Notes: generated from the letters alone by a model not told the origin. Numbered from the stretch's first letter, positions 1 to 6,700 are shown. The stretch is DNA of 8,641 nt from JBBSEZ01 sp038239195 (GCA_038239195.1 JBBSEZ010000421.1:1-8641); one strand, 5' to 3'. Program-made: numbers and translations.

Positions 1-424
1 CGCCGTGGGGGACGAGGGCGTGGGCGATCTGCTCCAGCTTGAGCAGGGCGTCGGGCTCCTGATAGGTGTGGAGGTTGAGCGAGGCGATGCGAAGGCCGGG
101 AGGGAGGGCCGGGCCGGGCGGGTCGATGCCGAAGGCCGAGTTGCGGCCGCCGAACTCGTCCGGTTCGCTCATCGGGTTAGCCGGGTCGGCGATCCACAGC
201 CCATCGACGACGTACTTGTAGAAGTGCGGGCCGGGGGCGAGGGGGCCGGACTCGGCGACCCACGCGCCGTCGGGGCCTTGCCTGTCCATGCGGAGCGGCC
301 GGGCGGCCCAGTCGGTGAAATCGCCGGCGACGAGGGCCGACCGCGCCTCGGGCCGATGCAGCACGAAGCGCCCCGAGCCATCGGGCAAGACCGTGCAGCC
401 CGATCGCGAACTGGCGCCGCTCAT
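1..424 (-). CDS. Partial gene: CBM48-like glycogen-binding domain fused to an endonuclease/exonuclease/phosphatase-family domain
   Basis: The reading frame runs from the ATG at 424 off the window edge, giving 141 codons and no stop. Residues about 18-98 look like an AMPK-type/CBM48 E-set domain: VAGDFTDW (32-39), a second Trp in GAWVAE (53-58), HFYKYVVDG (67-75), W77 and the closing DPANP (80-84). These aromatic residues match the beta-sandwich that binds glycogen in AMPK and in branching enzymes. From residue 111, LRIASLNLHTYQEPD resembles the first strand of an endonuclease/exonuclease/phosphatase domain, where the Asn helps hold the metal site. The remaining catalytic motifs lie outside the window. 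The start is supported by GGAGGAA five bases upstream. There is no signal peptide. The gene follows clpC but is separated from it by a terminator, so it is probably transcribed independently. The CBM48 call is fairly firm. The second domain rests on about 30 residues, and the substrate is unknown. Confidence 0.72.
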   Translation of the reverse strand, partial: MSGASSRSGCTVLPDGSGRFVLHRPEARSALVAGDFTDWAARPLRMDRQGPDGAWVAESGPLAPGPHFYKYVVDGLWIADPANPMSEPDEFGGRNSAFGIDPPGPALPPGLRIASLNLHTYQEPDALLKLEQIAHALVPHG

Positions 425-427
425 GAG

Positions 428-434
428 TTCCTCC
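428..434 (-). promoter_or_regulatory. Shine-Dalgarno site of the CBM48/EEP gene
   Basis: On the minus strand GGAGGAA lies three bases from the ATG at 424, with the GGAGG core five bases away. It fixes the start codon of the partial gene. I found no convincing promoter between this site and the clpC terminator; TACCAT is a possible -10 but has no good -35 partner. Confidence 0.7.
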
Positions 435-531
435 GCGCCGGGCGAGTTGGCGTGGCCCCCTGGGATGATGGTAGCAGCGCGGGGCGGCGTCGTCCGCTCT
501 GTTTCCTCCTTCTCCCCCTCCTGGGGAAACG

Positions 532-561
532 AAAAGGGCGGGCCCCTTGCGAGGCCCGCCC
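532..561 (-). terminator. Rho-independent terminator of clpC
   Basis: On the minus strand a perfect 9-bp GC-rich stem (GGGCGGGCC with GGCCCGCCC; plus-strand arms 536-544 and 553-561) has an 8-nt loop and is followed directly by TTTTCGTTT. It begins 25 nt after the clpC stop codon. This is a classic intrinsic terminator and it insulates clpC from the next gene on the same strand. Confidence 0.85.
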
Positions 562-586
562 CTTGGTTCTCCTCACGGTCAGGCGC

Positions 587-3106
587 TCAGCGCTTCGCCT
601 CGGTCGCGATCGCCCCGACCAGCTCGCCGGCGCTGTTGGTGGTGTCGAAGATCAGCTTCTTCTCGCCGGCGACCTCCGCCACGCGCACCGTGATGGTGTC
701 CTTGCCGACGAACGTGCCGCGGAGCAGGTCCTCCGCCATCGGGTCCTCGAGGTGCTGCTCGATGGCCCGGCGCAGCGGGCGGGCACCGTACTCCAGGCTG
801 CTGCCCTTGTCGATGATGAAGTCCTTGGCCTCGTCCGACAGGACCAGGCTCAGGCCCTTCTCCTTGAGCCGCTTGTAGACCTTCGACAGTTCGATGTCGA
901 TGATCTTCTTCAGGTTCTCCGGCGTCAGGCTGCGGAACACGATGATGTCGTCGAGCCGGTTGAGGAACTCCGGCCGAAACGCCTTGTCCATCGCGTCCTT
1001 CAACTTGCCCTTCATGTTCGCGTAGGTGGACTCGTCGTTGCGAGCCCGCCCCGCGCCCAGGCCGAAGTCCTTCTTGCCGCTGATCTCCTCGGCGCCGATG
1101 TTCGTGGTCATGATCAAGATCGTGTTCTTGAAGTCGATGACCCGGCCCACGTTGTCCGTGAGGCGCCCTTCCTCCATGATCTGCAGCAGCATGTTCCAGA
1201 CGTCGGGGTGCGCCTTCTCGATCTCGTCGAGCAGCACCACCGAGTAGGGCCGCCGGCGGATCTTCTCCGTGAGCTGCCCGCCCTCCTCGTAGCCGATGTA
1301 GCCCGGAGGGGCGCCGACCAGCCGGCTGACGTTGTGCTTCTCCATGTACTCCGACATGTCGATCTGCACCAGGGCGTTCTCGTCGCCGAACATGAACGCC
1401 GCCAGGCGCTTGGCGAGCAGCGTCTTGCCCACGCCCGTCGGGCCGGCGAAGATGAACGAGCCGATCGGGCGCTTGGGGTCCTTCAGGCCGGCCCGGCTCT
1501 TGCGCACCGCCTTGGCGATGGCCTGGATCGCCTCGTGCTGACTGATGACCGCCTTGTGCAGGTCGTCCTCCATCTTGAGGAGGCGCTGCGTCTCGTTGTC
1601 CTCGATGCGCGTCAGCGGCACGCCGGTCATCTTGGAGACGACCTCGGCGACCACCTCCTCATCGACCACGCCATCGACTTCCTTCGACTTCTCGCGCCAC
1701 TCGCGCGTGACGTTTTCCTTTTTCTTCTTCAGCTTGTCGGCCTGGTCGCGGAGCTGGGCGGCCTTCTCGAAGTCCTGCTCGGCGACGGCGGCCTCCTTGT
1801 CCTGGTTGAGCTGCTCGATCTGGACGTCGATGTCCTTGAGGTCCGGCGGCCGGGTCATCGCCTTGAGCCGCACCCGCGCCCCCGCCTCGTCGATCACGTC
1901 GATCGCCTTGTCGGGCAGGCACCGCCCGCTGATGTAGCGGTCGGACAGATCGACCGCAGCCTGCAGCGCCTCGTCCTTGATCTCGACGCGGTGGTGGGCC
2001 TCGTAGCGGTCGCGCAGCCCGCGCAGGATCTCCGTCGTCTCCTCCTTCGAGGGCGGGTTGACGATGATCTGCTGGAAGCGCCGCTCGAGGGCGCCGTCCT
2101 TCTCGATGTACTTGCGGTACTCGTCCAGGGTCGTGGCGCCGATGCACTGGATCTCGCCGCGGGCCAGGGCCGGTTTGAGCACGTTGCTGGCGTCGATGGC
2201 GCCTTCGGCGCCGCCCGCCCCGACGAGGGTGTGGAGCTCGTCGATGAACAGGATGGTGTTCTTGGCCCGGCGGACCTCGTTCATGACGGCCTTGATGCGC
2301 TCCTCGAACTGGCCGCGGTACTTGGTCCCGGCGACCATCATCGCGAGGTCGAGGACGACGATGCGGCGGTCGCGGAGCAGCTCGGGGACGTTGCTATCGA
2401 CGACGAGCTGGGCGAGGCCTTCGACGATGGCGGTCTTGCCCACCCCGGCCTCGCCGAGGAGGACGGGGTTGTTCTTGGTACGGCGGCTGAGGATCTGGAT
2501 GACCCGCTCGATCTCGTTGGCCCGCCCGATCACCGGGTCGAGTTTGCCCTGGCGGGCGAGCTCGGTCAGGTCGCGGCCGAAGCTGTCCAGCGCCGGGGTC
2601 TTGGACTTGCCCTTGTTCGCCTGGCGCTCACTGCCGGCGGCCCCGCCGCCGCTTTCTTCCGTCGCCATATTGTGCCCCAGTAAGTTCAGGACTTCCTCAC
2701 GCACGTCTTCCAGCTTCAGGCCCAGGTTCATGAGCACCTGGGCGGCCACGCCCTCCTGTTCGCGCAGCAACCCGAGCAACAGGTGTTCGGTCCCGACGTA
2801 GTTGTGGTTGAGGTTGCGCGCCTCCTCGATGGAGTATTCGATGACCTTCTTGGCGCGCGGCGTTTGCGGGAGCTTGCCCATCGTGACCATGTCCGGCCCC
2901 GACTGAACAATCTTTTCGACCTCGAGCCTGATTTTGCGCAGGTCGATGTCGAGGTTCTTCAGGACGTTGGCGGCGACGCCGGAGCCTTCCTTCACCAGGC
3001 CGAGAAGGATGTGCTCGGTGCCGATGTATTCGTGGTTGAAGCGCTGGGCCTCCTGGTTGGCCAGCTGCATCACCTTGCGTGCCCGGTCGGTAAAGCGTTC
3101 ATACAT
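587..3106 (-). CDS. clpC: ClpC, ATP-dependent Clp protease ATP-binding subunit (Hsp100/AAA+ unfoldase)
   Basis: This is a complete class I Clp ATPase of 839 residues, a typical ClpC length. It unfolds substrates in the cytosol using ATP and threads them into ClpP. Two Clp-N repeats cover about residues 1-145. D1 has Walker A GEAGVGKT (218-225), pore loop KYRG (262-265), Walker B ILFIDE (285-290) and arginines in ERRF (341-344). A UVR-type coiled-coil middle region covers about 425-470. D2 has Walker A GPTGVGKT (555-562), pore loop GYIGY (602-606), Walker B VVLLDE (623-628), sensor 1 TTN (667-669), arginine finger R717 and sensor 2 GARPLRR (774-780). FGL (681-683) sits where the ClpP-docking tripeptide is expected. 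The start is supported by GGAGA eight bases upstream. No clpP, ctsR or mcsB lies nearby. An intrinsic terminator follows at 532-561. A degenerate paralogue lies upstream on the same strand. Every catalytic motif is intact. Confidence 0.97.
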   Translation of the reverse strand: MYERFTDRARKVMQLANQEAQRFNHEYIGTEHILLGLVKEGSGVAANVLKNLDIDLRKIRLEVEKIVQSGPDMVTMGKLPQTPRAKKVIEYSIEEARNLNHNYVGTEHLLLGLLREQEGVAAQVLMNLGLKLEDVREEVLNLLGHNMATEESGGGAAGSERQANKGKSKTPALDSFGRDLTELARQGKLDPVIGRANEIERVIQILSRRTKNNPVLLGEAGVGKTAIVEGLAQLVVDSNVPELLRDRRIVVLDLAMMVAGTKYRGQFEERIKAVMNEVRRAKNTILFIDELHTLVGAGGAEGAIDASNVLKPALARGEIQCIGATTLDEYRKYIEKDGALERRFQQIIVNPPSKEETTEILRGLRDRYEAHHRVEIKDEALQAAVDLSDRYISGRCLPDKAIDVIDEAGARVRLKAMTRPPDLKDIDVQIEQLNQDKEAAVAEQDFEKAAQLRDQADKLKKKKENVTREWREKSKEVDGVVDEEVVAEVVSKMTGVPLTRIEDNETQRLLKMEDDLHKAVISQHEAIQAIAKAVRKSRAGLKDPKRPIGSFIFAGPTGVGKTLLAKRLAAFMFGDENALVQIDMSEYMEKHNVSRLVGAPPGYIGYEEGGQLTEKIRRRPYSVVLLDEIEKAHPDVWNMLLQIMEEGRLTDNVGRVIDFKNTILIMTTNIGAEEISGKKDFGLGAGRARNDESTYANMKGKLKDAMDKAFRPEFLNRLDDIIVFRSLTPENLKKIIDIELSKVYKRLKEKGLSLVLSDEAKDFIIDKGSSLEYGARPLRRAIEQHLEDPMAEDLLRGTFVGKDTITVRVAEVAGEKKLIFDTTNSAGELVGAIATEAKR

Positions 3107-3158
3107 TCCAGCCGTCTCCGACGCCCGATCTCCGTTGGTCCGGCGTGCCGGCCCCCGG

Positions 3159-3187
3159 AAGATAGGGCAGCCACAGTGTTGTCTAAA
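3159..3187 (-). promoter_or_regulatory. Possible sigma-70-type promoter of clpC
   Basis: On the minus strand TTTAGA (plus 3182-3187) and TATCTT (plus 3159-3164) are separated by 17 nt and would give a leader of about 45 nt. Each hexamer matches its consensus at 4 of 6 positions. I saw no CIRCE (TTAGCACTC/GAGTGCTAA) and no CtsR heptad repeat in this gap. The match is weak and chance is possible. Confidence 0.28.
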
Positions 3188-3220
3188 CGATGGCCGTTGC
3201 TACCGTCTCGTTCTTGGATC

Positions 3221-3242
3221 GCCCTCCGAAAAGTTGGAGGGC
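3221..3242. other. Short hairpin upstream of clpC
   Basis: GCCCTCC (3221-3227) and GGAGGGC (3236-3242) form a perfect 7-bp stem with the 8-nt loop GAAAAGTT. No T tract follows on the minus strand, so it is not an obvious terminator. It lies about 115-136 nt upstream of the clpC start. It could be an operator or a leader structure, or it may have no role. Confidence 0.3.
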
Positions 3243-3484
3243 CTTCTGTTCCGCGCAGGCGCCCAGCCCGAAGAACGGGACTGGCGGGAGCGAGCAAGTG
3301 GTGTGGTGCAGGTGTGAGAAGGTGGCCAAACCCGTTCCCCATTGAGATTGTAGTGCGAGTGGGTGGACGAATCAAGGCAGGGCGGGCGCCCCGGACGGCA
3401 TCGCTTGCCGATTTGCCCTAGCTTTCCTGGGAAAGCGCGAATCGACAAGCGCTGCCAAGGCGGTCGGCGGGAAAAACTTTCCCC

Positions 3485-3573
3485 GTAGGACGGCTCTCCT
3501 GAGCCGTCCACCGTAGGACGGGCCTCCTGACCCGTCCACAACCCACCAGGACGGCTCAGGAGAGCCGTCCTAC
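3485..3573. repeat. Cluster of three related palindromic repeats between the two clpC genes
   Basis: There are three 25-nt units at 3485-3509, 3513-3537 and 3549-3573. The first and third are exact reverse complements, so they can pair over 25 bp. Each also folds alone: GGACGGCTC-TCCT-GAGCCGTCC has a 9-bp stem. The middle unit has GGACGGG and CCCGTCC, a compensated change that keeps its stem. The block starts 37 nt after the upstream paralogue's stop on the minus strand and is followed by AAAGTTTTTCCC there, so it may also end transcription. A fourth relative lies at 6724-6751. I believe such repeats are dispersed in Gemmata-group genomes, but I could not check this. Confidence 0.75.
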
Positions 3574-3609
3574 GCGCTGTTTCCTCTCGCCGCTCGCTCA
3601 AGGCCTTTC

Positions 3610-6042
3610 TCACGCCGACGCCACGTGAAACACCAGCGCCTTCTCCTGCCCCACCCGGCCGACGCCGGCGGTGATGACCTCCCGCGTGGCGAAGGTGCAT
3701 TTGAGCAGCCCCTCCGCCAGCGGCGCCTCCAGGTGCTGCTCGATGGCCCGCCGCAACGGCCGGGCGCCCAGCTCGAGGCTCGTTCCCCTGTCCAGCAGCA
3801 GCTCCTTCGCCTCGTCGGTCAGCACCAGCGCCAGGTTCTTCTCCGCCAGTCGCCGGCACAGCGGCGCCAGTTGGCGGTCGAGCACCTTCTTCAGGTGGCA
3901 CCGGGTCAGCGGACGGAAGACGACGACGTCGTCGAGGGCGTTGAGGAGGTCGGGCGAGAACGTCTTCCGCAGTTCGTCCTGAATCTCGCTCTTCAGTTCA
4001 TCGTAGGCCCAGTCGCCGAGGAAGCGCGTCCCGAAAGGGAAGCGCCCCCGCCCGTGGAAAGGCAAGTCGGCAAGGGAGGCATCCAGGACGAGGATGGTGT
4101 TGCGGAAGCTGACCGACCGGCCGACGTTGTCGATGAACTGTCCCTCCTGCACGATCTGCCGCAGGATGGCCCAGACGTCGGGATGGGCCTTCTCGATCTC
4201 CTCGAACACCACGACGGAGCAGGGGCGACAGCGCACCGCTTCCGTCAATGCGCCCGGCTCGGAGTAGCCGGTGATGCCGGGCGGGGCCCCTACCAGCCGG
4301 CTGACGGTGTGCTTCTCCCGGTACTCGGACATGCTCAAGGTCAACACCGCCGTGTCATCCCCGAACAGGGCGATGGCCAGGCGCCGGGCCAGGAGCCCCT
4401 GCCCCACCCCTCCGGGACCGACAAACGCGAACGACCCCAGAGGCCCGGTCTGGTCTTTGAGGCCCGCCTTTCTCTTCCGCAGCACCGTGGCGACGGCGCG
4501 GAGGGCGTCGTCCTGGCCGAGGACGAACTTCCCCAACTCCCCTTCCAGTTCGAGCAAGCGCGACGCGGTGTTTGGGCTCGCGGTCGTCGAGGGCGCGGCG
4601 CTCTCGGCGGCGGGAAGCAGGAACGCCAGCGCCTCGGCCACGGCCTCTTCGCCGACGGCGCCGCAGACCGCCTTGGCGTTCTCGCGGCCTTCGCGCAGCG
4701 CGTTCTCCTTCTGCTTGTGGAGCCGGTCCCACTGATCGCGCAGCCGGGCGGCGCGATCGAAGTCTTGCTCGGCGACCGCCTCCTCCTTGGCCTGCTCGAG
4801 TTGCTCCATCTGGGCGTTGAGGCCCTTGAGGTCGGGCACGTGCGGCTCGGCGCGCAGCGCCACGTGGGCCGCGGCCAGGTCGAGCAGGCCGAGCGCCTTG
4901 TCGGGCAGGCAGCGCGCCGGCAGGTAGCGATCCCCCAACTCGATGGCGGCCCGCAGCGCGTCGTCCCGAACCTGGACGCGGTGGTGCTGTTCGAGCCCCT
5001 GGCGCGCCGCCCGCAGTACGTCGAGGGCCTGCTCCTTGCTCAGCGCCTGCACGAACAGCGGGTGGAAGCGCCGGCACAGTTGCACGAAGCGCGGCAACGG
5101 TTGCTCCGGCGCGAGCGTGGCGGCGCCGATGCAGCGGAGCTCGCCGCGCCCCAGCGCCTGGAGGAGCCCCACCAGCCGATCCAGCCTCCTGTCGTACAGA
5201 TGGAGGTCGTCGAGGAAGAGGATGGCGTCTCTGGAGCGGCGCACCTCGTGGACCACCGCCCGCATGCGCTCCTCGAACTGCTCGGGGGAGGCCCCGGCCA
5301 TCAACTCGACGTCGAGGTGGACGACCCGCCGATCGCGCAGCCCTTCGGGGACTTCGCCGCGGGCGATGCGCTGGGCCAGCCCCTCGACGATGGCGCTCTT
5401 GCCGACGCCCGCCTCGCCCACCAGGAGCGGGCAGTTGTGCGTGCGGCAACTCAGCACCAGGACGGCGCGCTCGATCTCGGGGCCGCGGGCGACGACCGGG
5501 CCGAGCTTGCCTTGCCGCGCCAGTGCGGTGAGGTCGCGCCCGAAGCTGTCGAGGGCTGGCGTCTTGCTCTTGCCGGGGTGGAAACACCCACAGTCGCTCG
5601 CGGAGACCGTGCCGAGCAGACGGAGTACTTCCTCGCGCACGTGGGGGACGGTCAGGCCCAGGTTCATGAGCACCTGGGCGGCCACGCCCTCCTGTTCGCG
5701 CAGCAACCCGAGCAACAGGTGCTCGCTGCCGACGTAGTTGTGGTTGAGGTTGCGCGCCTCTTCGATGGAGTATTCCAGGGCCATTTTGGCGCGCGGCGTC
5801 TGCGGGAGCTCCTTCATCGCCACGACGTGGGGGCCGGCCTGGACGATGTTCTCGACCTCCTGCCGCACCTTGCGGAGGCCGACGTCGAGGTTCTTGAGGA
5901 CGGTGGCCGCGACGCCCGAGCCTTCCTGGATCAGCCCGAGCAGGAGGTGTTCGGTGCCGAGGTAGTCGTGCTGGAAGCGCAGCGCCTCCTGGTTGGCCAG
6001 GGCCATCACCTTCCGGGCCCGATCGGTAAAGCGCTCGTACAT
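3610..6042 (-). CDS. Degenerate ClpC paralogue (predicted pseudo-ATPase; Clp ATP-binding subunit family)
   Basis: The protein has 810 residues and aligns with the intact ClpC end to end, with 112 of the first 140 residues identical. The Clp-N domain, D1 Walker A GEAGVGKS (209-216), RRF (324-326), the UVR-type region (about 410-450) and sensor 2 GARPLRR (759-765) are kept. D1 is altered: pore loop KYRG is ASPE (251-254), Walker B ends in DD not DE (278-279), and CIGATT is CIGAAT (304-309). D2 has lost its chemistry: Walker A is GPGGVGQG (542-549; Lys to Gln), Walker B ends FEE (613-615; Asp to Glu), sensor-1 Asn is S656, the arginine finger is A702, and pore GYIGY is GITGY (589-593). The D1-D2 linker TGVPLTR is gone. 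It has 13 cysteines against 2. GGAGG lies eight bases before the ATG. The open frame argues against a pseudogene. It may be a regulatory or decoy subunit of ClpC, which is inference. Confidence 0.9.
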   Translation of the reverse strand: MYERFTDRARKVMALANQEALRFQHDYLGTEHLLLGLIQEGSGVAATVLKNLDVGLRKVRQEVENIVQAGPHVVAMKELPQTPRAKMALEYSIEEARNLNHNYVGSEHLLLGLLREQEGVAAQVLMNLGLTVPHVREEVLRLLGTVSASDCGCFHPGKSKTPALDSFGRDLTALARQGKLGPVVARGPEIERAVLVLSCRTHNCPLLVGEAGVGKSAIVEGLAQRIARGEVPEGLRDRRVVHLDVELMAGASPEQFEERMRAVVHEVRRSRDAILFLDDLHLYDRRLDRLVGLLQALGRGELRCIGAATLAPEQPLPRFVQLCRRFHPLFVQALSKEQALDVLRAARQGLEQHHRVQVRDDALRAAIELGDRYLPARCLPDKALGLLDLAAAHVALRAEPHVPDLKGLNAQMEQLEQAKEEAVAEQDFDRAARLRDQWDRLHKQKENALREGRENAKAVCGAVGEEAVAEALAFLLPAAESAAPSTTASPNTASRLLELEGELGKFVLGQDDALRAVATVLRKRKAGLKDQTGPLGSFAFVGPGGVGQGLLARRLAIALFGDDTAVLTLSMSEYREKHTVSRLVGAPPGITGYSEPGALTEAVRCRPCSVVVFEEIEKAHPDVWAILRQIVQEGQFIDNVGRSVSFRNTILVLDASLADLPFHGRGRFPFGTRFLGDWAYDELKSEIQDELRKTFSPDLLNALDDVVVFRPLTRCHLKKVLDRQLAPLCRRLAEKNLALVLTDEAKELLLDRGTSLELGARPLRRAIEQHLEAPLAEGLLKCTFATREVITAGVGRVGQEKALVFHVASA

Positions 6043-6050
6043 GAAGGGTG

Positions 6051-6055
6051 CCTCC
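6051..6055 (-). promoter_or_regulatory. Shine-Dalgarno site of the ClpC paralogue
   Basis: GGAGG on the minus strand lies eight bases from the ATG at 6042. A strong ribosome site with correct spacing, placed before the universally conserved MYERFTDRARKV start, supports the view that this divergent gene is still translated. Confidence 0.7.
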
Positions 6056-6140
6056 TACGGTTGCCGAGCTGGTGCCGGAGCGCGACCTCGAAGAGACGGA
6101 GAGGACGCGCTCCCCAAGAGCGGGATGTGCTTATTTCTGG

Positions 6141-6169
6141 ATCGTAGGGGACCGGGGGCAGGAACGCAA
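6141..6169 (-). promoter_or_regulatory. Possible sigma-70-type promoter of the ClpC paralogue
   Basis: On the minus strand TTGCGT (plus 6164-6169) and TACGAT (plus 6141-6146) are 17 nt apart, about 100 nt before the start codon. The hexamers match the consensus only partly. It is the best pair I found in this stretch, but it is a weak candidate. Confidence 0.25.
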
Positions 6170-6202
6170 GGCGCGGGGCGCGCGGCGCCAAGCGCCCTCG
6201 TG

Positions 6203-6224
6203 GGGCAGGCACTCAAGCCTGCCC
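6203..6224. repeat. Stem-loop repeat, GGGCAGGC/GCCTGCCC type
   Basis: GGGCAGGC (6203-6210) and GCCTGCCC (6217-6224) form a perfect 8-bp stem with the loop ACTCAA. There is no T tract on either side. It differs in sequence from the GGACGGCT family and looks like a separate dispersed repeat. Confidence 0.55.
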
Positions 6225-6408
6225 GTCCGCCGAGATCGGCTCGCGCCGCCTTGGACCAGCCCGAAGGCGGAGGGCCCATTGTCCACAGGCTTCGCGCGCC
6301 GCCATTGCTGGCGAAGCACGCTGTGGGCGGAGGCTTCTGGCAGAACAGAAGATTACGTCCCTCCTTTCCTCGAAGGGGCAACAGCTACAGACTCGGCATC
6401 GTGTCGCA

Positions 6409-6424
6409 CCCGTCCGGTGACGGG
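6409..6424. repeat. Stem-loop repeat with GGTG loop core, copy 1
   Basis: CCCGT and ACGGG pair around the loop CCGGTG, and the stem can extend one pair into the loop. The layout is the same as the copy at 6522-6539, with both stem arms changed in a compensating way. Confidence 0.5.
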
Positions 6425-6521
6425 CCCTCTCCGGCGCGACTGGCTGGAAAGCCGGTCCCACGGGGCATCGAAACTCCCTCATCCGGGCGCGAGCGCCTTG
6501 CTCTGCTCGCAGCCGTCAAAC

Positions 6522-6539
6522 AGCCGTTAGGTGACGGCT
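6522..6539. repeat. Stem-loop repeat with TAGGTG loop, copy 2
   Basis: AGCCGT and ACGGCT form a 6-bp stem around TAGGTG. A longer alternative pairing is AGCCGTCA (6511-6518) with TGACGGCT (6532-6539). The loop is identical to that of the inverted copy at 6770-6783. Confidence 0.5.
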
Positions 6540-6700
6540 CCTCGCCTTCCTTTGGTGGCCCTTGGCCGCCGGTGGGCGACATCCCGGAAGGTGTCGCCGC
6601 GGGCCCCGCGCGGTCAAGGGGGCGCTTGGCGTGACTCATCCGTCCTTCGTGTGCGGAGAGGGCGGCGCATGGCCGCGCCCTGGCGAAGGGGAAATAAGGC

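Noticed and set aside
5..2683. 892-codon open frame on the plus strand
   Set aside because: It lies antisense to clpC. Its product is a low-complexity Leu/Val/Asp/Gly/Arg-rich chain without motifs, an artefact of high GC opposite a strongly conserved gene.
3485..3573. CRISPR array
   Set aside because: The repeats are inverted and palindromic, only three in number, with spacers of 3 and 11 nt, and there are no cas genes.
3107..3609. CIRCE or CtsR operator upstream of clpC
   Set aside because: I looked for TTAGCACTC/GAGTGCTAA and for GGTCAAA-type heptads and saw neither.
4355..5587. 410-codon open frame on the minus strand inside the ClpC paralogue
   Set aside because: It is an out-of-frame shadow, extremely rich in Arg, Ala, Pro and Gly, while the other frame has clear ClpC homology throughout.
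3610..6042. Calling the ClpC paralogue a pseudogene
   Set aside because: There are no frameshifts or stops over 810 codons, the ribosome site is strong, and the N-domain and D1 Walker A are kept. Loss is concentrated at catalytic and pore residues.
3625..6147. 840-codon open frame on the plus strand
   Set aside because: It lies antisense to the ClpC paralogue, shows the same compositional artefact, and has no recognisable domain.
5993..6634. 213-codon plus-strand frame running out of the paralogue into the intergenic region
   Set aside because: It starts inside the paralogue, has no ribosome site or family motif, and reads through several palindromic repeats.
6385..6639. Minus-strand 84-codon frame with internal repeats GEEPSPNGC and GEGPSPDGC
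   Set aside because: The apparent protein repeat is produced by two copies of a DNA stem-loop repeat, and there are no other signs of coding.
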